Assembly (NCBI GenBank): GCA_002366775.1
Contig: DFBW01000065.1
Coordinates: 12,718 to 30,224, forward strand
From: Roseovarius sp. UBA3070
Lineage (GTDB): Bacteria > Pseudomonadota > Alphaproteobacteria > Rhodobacterales > Rhodobacteraceae
DNA: 17,507 bases
Direction: 5' to 3'
Numbering within the stretch: the stretch's first letter is position 1; each line of letters begins with the position of its first letter. The position numbers were made by a program, and so were the translations under genes. The notes beneath the pieces were generated by a model. It did no database searches, was not told where the DNA came from, and saw nothing but the letters and a program-made list of their open reading frames with translations. Of this stretch, positions 7,086-13,411 are shown piece by piece.

Positions 7086-8771
7086 TTATTTGTCGTCGTC
7101 AGTCTTCAGCGCGGCGCCAAGGATATCACCCAGCGATGCACCTGAATCGGACGAGCCATACTGCTCAACCGCTTCTTTCTCTTCAGCGATCTCACGGGCT
7201 TTGATTGACAGGCCAAGGCGACGGGTTTTGGCGTCTACGTTGGTCACGCGCACATCCACCTTGTTGCCAACCGAGAAGCGCTCAGGGCGTTGCTCGGCAC
7301 GATCACGGCTAAGGTCGGAACGACGGATGAAGCTTTTCATGCCTTCGTATTCGACTTCAATGCCGCCATCTTCGATCGAGGTGATCTCAACCGTGATGAT
7401 CGAGCCGCGTTTCACGCCGCCCACTGCTTCGGCAAATTTGTCTCCGCCCAGCGCTTTGATCGACAGCGAGATACGCTCTTTTTCCACGTCCACTTCCGAG
7501 ACAACGGCCGAAACCATATCGCCCTTCTTGTAGCCCTGGATCGCGTCTTCGCCACGTTCGTCCCACGAGATGTCTGACAAATGCACCATGCCGTCGATTT
7601 CGCCTTCGAGACCAATGAACAGACCGAATTCGGTGATGTTCTTGACTTCGCCTTCGACTTCGGTGCCCTCGGGGAATTGCTCTGCAAACACTTCCCATGG
7701 GTTGCGCATGGTTTGTTTCAGGCCCAAAGAAACGCGGCGCTTGGCACCGTCGATTTCCAGCACCATAACTTCGACTTCCTGAGAGGTCGAAACGATCTTG
7801 CCGGGGTGTACGTTCTTTTTAGTCCACGACATTTCTGAAACGTGCACCAGACCTTCAACACCTGGTTCCAGTTCAACAAACGCACCATAATCGGTGATGT
7901 TGGTCACGCGGCCAGTGTGCGTGCTTCCAAGTGGGTATTTGCCAGCCACCAGATCCCATGGATCTTCTTGCAGCTGCTTCATGCCCAGCGAAATGCGGTG
8001 GGTTTCTTTGTTGATCTTGATGACCTGAACCTTGACGGTTTCGCCAATCGCCAGGATCTCGGATGGGTGGTTCACACGGCGCCATGCCATGTCAGTGACG
8101 TGCAACAGCCCGTCCACACCGCCCAGGTCAACGAAGGCACCGTATTCGGTGATGTTCTTGACCACACCGTCCACATTGTCGCCCTCGGCCAGCTTGCCGA
8201 TAACTTCGGCGCGCTGTTCGGCACGGCTTTCTTCCAGAATGGCGCGACGTGATACAACGATGTTGCCACGGCGACGGTCCATTTTCAGAACCTGGAAGGG
8301 TTGTTTCAACCCCATCAGCGGGCCGGCATCGCGCACGGGGCGCACATCAACCTGAGAACCGGGCAGGAACGCAACTGCGCCGCCCAGATCAACCGTAAAG
8401 CCACCTTTGACACGGCCAAAGATCGCGCCTTCAACACGCTCTTCGTCGGCATAGGCTTTTTCCAGACGATCCCAGGCTTCCTCGCGGCGGGCCATCTCAC
8501 GGCTGATGACAGCTTCACCGCGGGCGTTTTCCGCCGAGCGCAGGAAGACTTCAACTTCATCGCCAACAGCGATTTCAGGAGCTTCACCAGGGTTTGCGAA
8601 TTCTTTAAGCTCGACACGGCCTTCCATTTTGTAGCCGACGTCGATGATGGCTTGGCCCGCTTCGATTGCGATGACTTTGCCTTTGACAACTGATCCCTCT
8701 TCGGGCGTGTCCATTTCGAAGCTTTCGTTCAGGAGGGCTTCGAATTCCTCCATAGATGTGTTCTGAGCCAT
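7086..8771 (-). CDS. rpsA: 30S ribosomal protein S1
   Basis: S1 binds mRNA leaders on the 30S subunit and helps initiation on weak or structured ribosome binding sites. The 561-residue product has six S1 (OB-fold) RNA-binding repeats, at about 27-92, 110-176, 197-265, 282-352, 369-439 and 456-525. Repeats 3-5 carry the clearest motifs (NITEYGAFVDLGGVDGLLHVTDMAW, split here by domain 3; NITDYGAFVEL; NITEFGLFIGL). The acidic C-terminus ends LKTDDDK. I chose the ATG at 8769-8771 (MAQNTSMEEF), the family's usual start; the longer frame upstream is leader. AGGA lies 12 nt before it, a rather long spacing, as is common for rpsA. The gene is downstream of cmk and has its own leader and promoter, described separately. 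Confidence 0.97.
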   Translation of the reverse strand: MAQNTSMEEFEALLNESFEMDTPEEGSVVKGKVIAIEAGQAIIDVGYKMEGRVELKEFANPGEAPEIAVGDEVEVFLRSAENARGEAVISREMARREEAWDRLEKAYADEERVEGAIFGRVKGGFTVDLGGAVAFLPGSQVDVRPVRDAGPLMGLKQPFQVLKMDRRRGNIVVSRRAILEESRAEQRAEVIGKLAEGDNVDGVVKNITEYGAFVDLGGVDGLLHVTDMAWRRVNHPSEILAIGETVKVQVIKINKETHRISLGMKQLQEDPWDLVAGKYPLGSTHTGRVTNITDYGAFVELEPGVEGLVHVSEMSWTKKNVHPGKIVSTSQEVEVMVLEIDGAKRRVSLGLKQTMRNPWEVFAEQFPEGTEVEGEVKNITEFGLFIGLEGEIDGMVHLSDISWDERGEDAIQGYKKGDMVSAVVSEVDVEKERISLSIKALGGDKFAEAVGGVKRGSIITVEITSIEDGGIEVEYEGMKSFIRRSDLSRDRAEQRPERFSVGNKVDVRVTNVDAKTRRLGLSIKAREIAEEKEAVEQYGSSDSGASLGDILGAALKTDDDK

Positions 8772-8870
8772 GTGGCGTTTCAATCCTAACAAATCGTTTT
8801 TATCTGGCCGCGCGGTTGTATCCGCCGGTCTTGGGGGTTCATTGGTCAGACAAAGCCCAATGCGGTATCG

Positions 8871-8900
8871 CAAAACAAATAGGGCCGGTGCTCCCGACCC
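8871..8900 (-). terminator. hairpin plus T-rich tract in the rpsA leader (terminator or attenuator)
   Basis: On the minus strand GGGTCGG, loop GAGCA and CCGGCCC make a 7-bp GC-rich stem with one U-G pair. It is followed by TATTTGTTTTG. It sits between cmk and rpsA, downstream of the candidate rpsA promoter. It can be a terminator for cmk transcripts or, because it lies within the predicted rpsA leader, an attenuator. Confidence 0.5.
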
Positions 8901-8947
8901 TGCTCACTCATTAATCCCGCGACGGTCTCCGCCGTGTCGACAAGAGC

Positions 8948-8976
8948 CATATAGACACCCGCATGCAGTTAATCAA
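8948..8976 (-). promoter_or_regulatory. candidate rpsA promoter
   Basis: On the minus strand TTGATT (8971-8976), a 17-bp spacer and TATATG (8948-8953) are a good sigma-70-type match. Transcription would start near 8941 and give a leader of about 170 nt before the rpsA ATG. No other convincing pair was seen between cmk and rpsA. Confidence 0.5.
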
Positions 8977-9048
8977 GGCCAAAGCAGCTGGATGAGCAGA
9001 CCCCGGCCCAAAGGGAATGCCCGCACCGCACATGCAAATGATGCACGA

Positions 9049-9657
9049 TCACCCCTGCCGCTCAGATATAATCTCAATAGCAAGGTCAACTGCGTCTTTG
9101 ATGCTCAACTCAGAGGTATCAAGCAACACTGCATCCTCAGCTGCCTTCAGCGGGGCCGTGGTGCGCGCGCTATCGCGGGCGTCACGTTGGCGCAGATCAT
9201 CCAACACCTGTTCAAAACTGATGTCGTGGCCTTTGTCCGTCAGCTCGATCAGGCGGCGCGTGGCGCGGATGTCATCACTGGCCGTCACAAAAAGCTTCAC
9301 CTGTGCGTCGGGGCAGATCACTGTGCCAATGTCGCGCCCATCCAATACCGCACCGCCAGATCGTGTGGCAAAAGCGCGCTGAAAATCCACCAGCGCCTCG
9401 CGCACTTCGGGGATTGCGGCCACCCGGCTGGCGGCCTGCGCCACCTCGGGCGTGCGCAAATCATCCGCTCCGAGATCACCGGGGCCAAGCGTGCGGGCGG
9501 CCTCAACCGGATCAGTGCCGTCCAGAGTGCGCCGCCCCGTGGCCCGGTACAAAAGCCCGGTATCCAGATGTGCATATCCAAAATGCGCCGCAACCTCGCG
9601 TGAGATCGTGCCCTTGCCAGCCGCTGCCGGCCCGTCGATTGCCACTGTAAATGTCAT
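9049..9657 (-). CDS. cmk: Cytidylate kinase
   Basis: Cmk phosphorylates CMP and dCMP with ATP, recycling cytidine nucleotides for RNA and DNA synthesis. The 202-residue protein shows the P-loop GPAAAGKGT (residues 9-17), the DTGLLYRA substrate segment (32-39), [14 protein letters not shown] (105-118), and the lid region [25 protein letters not shown] split around residue 165. All are Cmk-specific. The length is slightly short of E. coli Cmk (about 227 aa) but usual for alphaproteobacteria. TAGGCACAG precedes the ATG. The SRAP gene ends 41 nt upstream with no terminator between, so cmk may also be reached by transcripts of the restriction-modification operon. aroA, its frequent upstream neighbour in proteobacteria, is absent here. 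Confidence 0.96.
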   Translation of the reverse strand: MTFTVAIDGPAAAGKGTISREVAAHFGYAHLDTGLLYRATGRRTLDGTDPVEAARTLGPGDLGADDLRTPEVAQAASRVAAIPEVREALVDFQRAFATRSGGAVLDGRDIGTVICPDAQVKLFVTASDDIRATRRLIELTDKGHDISFEQVLDDLRQRDARDSARTTAPLKAAEDAVLLDTSELSIKDAVDLAIEIISERQG

Positions 9658-9698
9658 GATCTGTGCCTAGCCGATGCAGTGAGAGGCCTCAAGACCCG

Positions 9699-10364
9699 TC
9701 AGAAATCGAAACTTGTCTGAGGCGGCGAATATGGCTCGATCACGCTTTCACCTTCACTCTCAGCGGTCAGGGGTTTGATCCGGTGATGTTCAAACCTCCC
9801 GTCCCACTGCGTGCCCAGATGGTCCTGTGCGGCGGCCCTCTGCATGGTCCCATTCAGCCACTCGGTCATGTCATCGGGCGACAGGATCACCGGCATTCGG
9901 TTGTGAATATGAGCGATCTGAGGGCTGGGTTCACGGGTAAGGATCACACAGCCCTGCCTGTCCAGGCTGCGCAGCCCGGCAAAGAATAACACCGGCGCGT
10001 TGCGTTTGACCGTGATAAACATCGGTTCTTTGCGCCCTGATGCGGTGGGCCATTCAAAATACCCCAGCGCCGGGATCATACAACGGCCATGGGCCCACTC
10101 ATCATGCCAAAAACCGGTGTTTTCAATCTTGGCATTGATCAACCCTCGCCCGCCCGGCGGTGTGATCTGCCAGTTGGCCGTGGTCAGCATGGGCGTTTTG
10201 CCCTGTTGCACCACCAATGCAATGCGGTTGGTCGGCCGGATGTGATAGCCCCCTTTGGGCGGTTGCGCGTCAGCATCCACAGTCGCGCCGGGGGTCAAAA
10301 ACCCCTCAACGATCTCAACCATTTGCTTTTGGGTCAGATGGCCGGCTGCAAAGCGTCCACACAT
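9699..10364 (-). CDS. yedK: SRAP-family (HMCES/YedK) abasic-site DNA-protein crosslinking protein
   Basis: SRAP proteins form a covalent thiazolidine link between their N-terminal Cys2 and abasic sites in single-stranded DNA, shielding them from cleavage. The 221-residue product starts MCGRF at 10362-10364, exactly as required: removal of Met exposes Cys2. I therefore rejected the longer frame to 10469. The other expected residues are present: N78 in LINAKIENTG, E104 in GRCMIPALGYFEW, and H154 in HIHNRMPVIL (compare N75, E105 and H160 of E. coli YedK, from memory). The gene starts 7 nt after the stop of the restriction endonuclease gene, with GGAGG overlapping that gene's end. It is therefore the third gene of an apparent operon preceded by a LexA-type site. 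A perfect TATAAT just upstream may also give it its own, nearly leaderless, transcript. Confidence 0.95.
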   Translation of the reverse strand: MCGRFAAGHLTQKQMVEIVEGFLTPGATVDADAQPPKGGYHIRPTNRIALVVQQGKTPMLTTANWQITPPGGRGLINAKIENTGFWHDEWAHGRCMIPALGYFEWPTASGRKEPMFITVKRNAPVLFFAGLRSLDRQGCVILTREPSPQIAHIHNRMPVILSPDDMTEWLNGTMQRAAAQDHLGTQWDGRFEHHRIKPLTAESEGESVIEPYSPPQTSFDF

Positions 10365-10370
10365 AGGCGC

Positions 10371-10399
10371 ATTATACCTCCGGGTCTGGCGTAAGTAAT
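10371..10399 (-). promoter_or_regulatory. candidate internal promoter for the SRAP gene
   Basis: On the minus strand a perfect TATAAT (10371-10376) lies 6 bp before the SRAP ATG and 17 bp after a weak -35 (ATTACT, 10394-10399). Initiation 7 nt downstream would fall on the A of ATG (10364), giving a leaderless mRNA. The box overlaps the endonuclease stop codon, so chance occurrence is possible. Confidence 0.3.
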
Positions 10400-11274
10400 C
10401 CATGGGCGCGGGCAATGGTACATTCGCGCTCAGACCGGGGGGCGTGGGCGATAAACTCGCTGCCGCCACAATGCACCAGCTTAAGGGCCCCGATCAATGT
10501 GCTGTCATAATGGCCATTCAACAGCCAAATACCCTCAGCGGACAGCTTGTCCCGCGTGCCACCGCCGCCATCAGCGCGCAAACGGCGCATGAAATCCTTT
10601 TGCTGGGCTACGGCCTCAATCACATCCCGGTCAATGGCGCGGTCCTGCACTTCGCGGAACAGCTGCATCACCCGTGCGTTGCCCGAGGTCGCGGCAAAGA
10701 TACGCTCAACAGCGTCTTCCGGCACGGTGCCCCAAAAATTGCGCGGATAGGGGTGATCGACCAGCAGCCAAAGGATATGCCGGAACCCTTCGGCCGATAC
10801 CGATTTCTTGGCATCTTTGTTCTGACTCAGGCTGAGCGCCGCCTCGCGCGCCACGATCAGGCCCAGATAACACCGCGCGCGTGTCTCATCGGCGGCCAGC
10901 ACCAAACAGGGCTGATCAACCGCTTCGGTCGGGATCATCCAGGTGCTGCCCATGGTGTGTTTGATGTCCACGTCATGGCCAAGGATCACCGTGTCCAACC
11001 TGCCTTTGGGCAGGCGCAACATGGCGCGCAGCTCGATCTCGACCCGCGTGCCAATATAAGTTTTCTCGGTCTTTTCCAGATCACCGTAGGCACGCCGCCC
11101 GGTTTTGGGGGTCATGATCACATCATCAATGCACGATCGCAGCATCGCCGCCACTTTGCGGGCCAGCGCATCGGCGCCGCCAGCCCGATCGGTGATGTCA
11201 TCCGCAATGGCACGCAGCAACTCATAATCCCGGTGCCCATGAGTGACCTCGCTGGGGGGAATGTTGCGCTTCAT
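10372..11274 (-). CDS. NaeI-type type II restriction endonuclease
   Basis: A 300-residue protein resembling the NaeI family (PF09126). The N-terminal endonuclease domain has a PD-(D/E)xK-like site: E79/E81 in GTRVEIEL, D94 in GRLDTVI, and D103-x-K105 in HDVDIKHT. The spacing (D to DxK 9 residues) equals that of NaeI D86/D95/K97 as I recall it. The family block STWMIPTEA (110-118) and the NKD-K segment at 152-156 follow. The C-terminal half (about 165-300) would be the winged-helix effector-DNA-binding domain. The ATG (11272-11274) is 6 nt after the methyltransferase stop, and the SRAP gene starts 7 nt after its own stop. This methyltransferase-endonuclease pairing is what defines a type II system. 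NaeI itself cuts GCCGGC; the specificity here is unknown. Confidence 0.88.
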   Translation of the reverse strand: MKRNIPPSEVTHGHRDYELLRAIADDITDRAGGADALARKVAAMLRSCIDDVIMTPKTGRRAYGDLEKTEKTYIGTRVEIELRAMLRLPKGRLDTVILGHDVDIKHTMGSTWMIPTEAVDQPCLVLAADETRARCYLGLIVAREAALSLSQNKDAKKSVSAEGFRHILWLLVDHPYPRNFWGTVPEDAVERIFAATSGNARVMQLFREVQDRAIDRDVIEAVAQQKDFMRRLRADGGGGTRDKLSAEGIWLLNGHYDSTLIGALKLVHCGGSEFIAHAPRSERECTIARAHGLLTPDPEV

Positions 11275-11280
11275 GTTGGA

Positions 11281-12240
11281 TCAGCCGCTAACCGCGTGCA
11301 GCACCCGTTTGCGCAGCGCCTTGGCCACCTGAGCCCCCACAGCCTGCGCCACCGGTGGAGGAAAGGCATTGCCCACCTGACGATACGCGTTGGTTTTGGC
11401 CCCGGTGAAATGCCATTCATCCGGGAAGCCCTGAATGCGTGCCACCATTGGCACGGTCAAACGCGGCATGCCGTTATGGAACGGATCAGGTGCCTCGGGC
11501 GCAATGGTGCGCCCCTCAACACCCAAGGTGGCCCAAGCAGCGCGCGCACGCGTCGGCCCCAGATCAGGCCCGCCATGTTTTTTGGATCCGCCAACAATTG
11601 TCGGGGCAATCTCATCGGCCTTGTCAGCCCAATCCTGGGCCCCGCGCCAGCCGCGTGCCGCCATCAGATCACCCAATGTTTCGCCCACCGTGGGCGGGTT
11701 ATGTGGGTTCGGCTCGGGCCAGTCAAAGAACTCAGATCGCGCGTCTTGCACCGCGACGATCACCACCCGTGGGCGCAATTGTGGAACACCGAAATCAGAC
11801 GCATTCAAAAGCCGCCAATCAGTTTTATATCCCAACTTGCCCAGTTGGGTTTTCAGCTTCTCGCGGTAGTCATGAAACACCGCATCAAGGAACCCACGCA
11901 CGTTTTCGATCATCACCGCGCGGGGCCGCGCCGCATCTATAATTTCAATCGCGTCGTTGAACAGATTGCGCTCGTCCTGCTCGCCCAATTGCTTGCCCGC
12001 CACGGAAAACGGCGGGCACGGCAAACCGCCAGCCAACAGATCCATGCCGACATAGTCACCGGCACGTTCCTTAAACAGCCGCATGTCCTCCTCCAGCACC
12101 GTCCATTCGGGGCGGTTATGGCGCAGGGTGTTACAGCAATGCTTGTCGATCTCAACAAGGGCCGTATGGGCAAATCCGGCCTGTTCCAACCCCAAAGCCT
12201 GCCCGCCTGCGCCTGCGCAAAGTTCCACCGATGTCAGCAT
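11281..12240 (-). CDS. DNA (cytosine-5)-methyltransferase of the type II system
   Basis: A 319-residue C5-cytosine methyltransferase with all main motifs in order: I ELCAGAGGQALGL (6-18, SAM binding), IV GGLPC75PPFS with the catalytic Cys, VI IENVRGF (E112-N-V), VIII QLRPRVVIVA (154-163), and X RQVGNAFPPPVA (287-298). The target recognition region is about 180-260. I prefer the ATG at 12238-12240, preceded by GAGGG. The in-frame ATG at 12253-12255 has no ribosome binding site and would add five residues. It is the first gene of the methyltransferase-endonuclease-SRAP operon and protects host DNA from the downstream endonuclease. A GTTC-N7-GTTC LexA-type site lies 78-92 bp upstream. Specificity cannot be read; the partner suggests a NaeI-like GC-rich site. 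Confidence 0.95.
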   Translation of the reverse strand: MLTSVELCAGAGGQALGLEQAGFAHTALVEIDKHCCNTLRHNRPEWTVLEEDMRLFKERAGDYVGMDLLAGGLPCPPFSVAGKQLGEQDERNLFNDAIEIIDAARPRAVMIENVRGFLDAVFHDYREKLKTQLGKLGYKTDWRLLNASDFGVPQLRPRVVIVAVQDARSEFFDWPEPNPHNPPTVGETLGDLMAARGWRGAQDWADKADEIAPTIVGGSKKHGGPDLGPTRARAAWATLGVEGRTIAPEAPDPFHNGMPRLTVPMVARIQGFPDEWHFTGAKTNAYRQVGNAFPPPVAQAVGAQVAKALRKRVLHAVSG

Positions 12241-12317
12241 GTTGCTTGCCCTCATTTTCGCGCATTGAAGCCGGGTTGCGGGCTACGATCAACCGCGCAT
12301 TCTTGCGTCCAGGTCAT

Positions 12318-12332
12318 GTTCTTAATTTGTTC
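12318..12332. promoter_or_regulatory. LexA (SOS) box, GTTC-N7-GTTC
   Basis: GTTC (12318-12321), seven bases TTAATTT, GTTC (12329-12332) is an exact match to the direct-repeat operator bound by alphaproteobacterial LexA (Rhodobacter, Caulobacter, Rhizobium). Relative to the methyltransferase operon it reads GAAC-N7-GAAC, 78-92 bp before the ATG. It is 209 bp from the start codon of the divergent gene. The AT-rich spacer is typical. LexA binding is inferred from the motif only. Confidence 0.65.
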
Positions 12333-12341
12333 TTACAAATT
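12324..12341. repeat. inverted repeat overlapping the LexA box
   Basis: AATTTG, six bases TTCTTA, CAAATT is a perfect 6-bp-arm inverted repeat sharing bases with the second half of the GTTC-N7-GTTC motif. It could be a separate operator, for example for autoregulation of the methyltransferase, or incidental AT-rich symmetry. Confidence 0.3.
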
Positions 12342-12540
12342 CCGCACATACCACGCAACCGTAAATACCGCAGGCACACGCGCTTGGCGTGGCTTGTGCG
12401 CCACGTTTGCAGCGCGATCAATACCCACCGGCGTTTTTAACCATGCGCGTCATGAAATTGCCCGATTACCGATGAGGTATAGCACATCAAGTTGGCGCCC
12501 CTACCCAAGCAAGCCGCCGACACCACACGGGAGTCGACAG

Positions 12541-12984
12541 ATGAAGTTGAGTGTAATCTTATTGGCCGCAGCCCTGCCCACCACCGCGCTGGCAGGCCCT
12601 GATCGGCTGTCATTCCTGTTGGGAACTGAACATTTCGGCGCGACCCAGGATTTTCAGGAGATTAACCCCGGTGCGTTTCTGACCTGGGAGCAAAAGACCT
12701 TCGATTACTCGGTCGGTGCCTTTTACAACAGCTATTCCGAAGTGTCGGTGCTGGCATCAATCGGGTATTCCTATGAACTCCTGCCCGAGTTCGAAGTGGG
12801 CGTTTTTTCGGGGTTGGCGCTCTATCCCGGCGATGGTCACAGGTTTGATGCATCCGTTGGCGATGTGGTGCCACTGGTTGGCCTGCAAACCCGCTATCGC
12901 AACATTTTTGCACAGCTCATTCCCGCAGAAGGCACATCGGTTGATTCCCTGCTGGCGGTGGGGCTGACGTTCAATCTGGACTAG
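12541..12984 (+). CDS. small secreted, probable outer-membrane beta-barrel protein, function unknown
   Basis: A 147-residue protein with a clear signal peptide (MKLSVILLAAALPTTALA, cleaved before GPD). The mature part of about 129 residues is rich in aromatic and glycine residues in alternating patterns (FLLGTEHFG, FDYSVGAFYNSYSE, VLASIGYSYEL, VGVFSGLALYPGDG, VVPLVGLQTRYRN, LLAVGLTFNLD). This suits an antiparallel beta structure such as a small, perhaps eight-stranded, outer-membrane barrel. No catalytic motif is visible. The ATG is preceded by GGGAG with 7 nt spacing. A much longer open frame that runs in from upstream is a shadow of the minus-strand genes. It is transcribed away from the restriction-modification operon, sharing its upstream region. 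Confidence 0.8.
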   Translation: MKLSVILLAAALPTTALAGPDRLSFLLGTEHFGATQDFQEINPGAFLTWEQKTFDYSVGAFYNSYSEVSVLASIGYSYELLPEFEVGVFSGLALYPGDGHRFDASVGDVVPLVGLQTRYRNIFAQLIPAEGTSVDSLLAVGLTFNLD

Positions 12985-13049
12985 GCTAAACTGCGGATCA
13001 CAGCGCATTTCGACACTTGCGCTCATGCCAAAAAGCGAGATCAGGCGAG

Positions 13050-13123
13050 TGGAGCGGGTAGCGGGAATCGAACCCGCACCTTAAGCTTGGGAAGCTCGCA
13101 TGATACCATTTCACCATACCCGC
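13050..13123 (-). tRNA. tRNA-Gly (anticodon CCC)
   Basis: The minus strand reads GCGGGTA ... TACCCGC + T + CCA, a perfect 7-bp acceptor stem with an encoded CCA end (74 nt in all). The D-arm lies around GGTGAAATGGTATCA, the anticodon loop is TTCCCAA (CCC at 13089-13091) and the T-arm is GCGGGTTCGATTCCCGC. The anticodon stem has one weak outer pair. Identity as glycine follows from the CCC anticodon and from the GCGGG acceptor typical of bacterial glycine tRNAs. No clear terminator hairpin was seen; a TTTTT run lies about 16 nt downstream. Confidence 0.95.
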
Positions 13124-13136
13124 ATATCCGGGCGCA

Positions 13137-13165
13137 TCCCTAGTTCAAGCAGGTTTGAACGTCAA
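13137..13165 (-). promoter_or_regulatory. promoter of the tRNA-Gly gene
   Basis: On the minus strand TTGACG (13160-13165), a 17-bp spacer and TAGGGA (13137-13142) form a good -35/-10 pair 13 bp before the tRNA 5' end. The spacer and edge carry the perfect inverted repeat GTTCAA-N6-TTGAAC. Confidence 0.6.
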
Positions 13166-13411
13166 GAAACCTTGTGCGTTGTCCTTAGGATTGACCATTC
13201 GATGCACAATCACCCAACTTGAGCTGAACGTCGCCTCGAAAGCAACTGCCCGCCCCCATTTCAGACAGCCAACTGCTGTCCCCATAGGACCGGACCTTTC
13301 CGGCACCCATCGCCTATGGCCCTGACCAAACCGAAGGGCTGATCAAATATGCCGATTTGACCGCCGCCGCTGGAGCTCTCACGGTTAGGACAGCACCATA
13401 GCAAGCACGGC

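Larger units (their letters stand above)
12241..12540. other. divergent regulatory region between the restriction-modification operon and the barrel-protein gene
   Basis: This 300-nt region lies between two divergent genes. It holds the LexA-type box (12318-12332), an inverted repeat AATTTG-N6-CAAATT (12324-12341) overlapping it, and a second one, CGTGGC-N6-GCCACG (12388-12405). GGGAG before the plus-strand gene is at 12529-12533. No clear -35/-10 pair was found in either direction; TATAGC near 12480 is a possible -10 for the plus-strand gene. Confidence 0.5.

Noticed and set aside
10402..12540. Very long plus-strand open frame (860 codons) running into the barrel-protein gene
   Set aside because: It is the shadow of the minus-strand methyltransferase and endonuclease genes, whose motifs are unmistakable. 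Only its end, from the ATG at 12541 with a ribosome binding site and signal peptide, is real.
13050..13411. tRNA-Gly as an integration site of a mobile island next to the restriction operon
   Set aside because: No integrase, no direct repeat of the tRNA 3' end and no att-like duplication were seen within the window.
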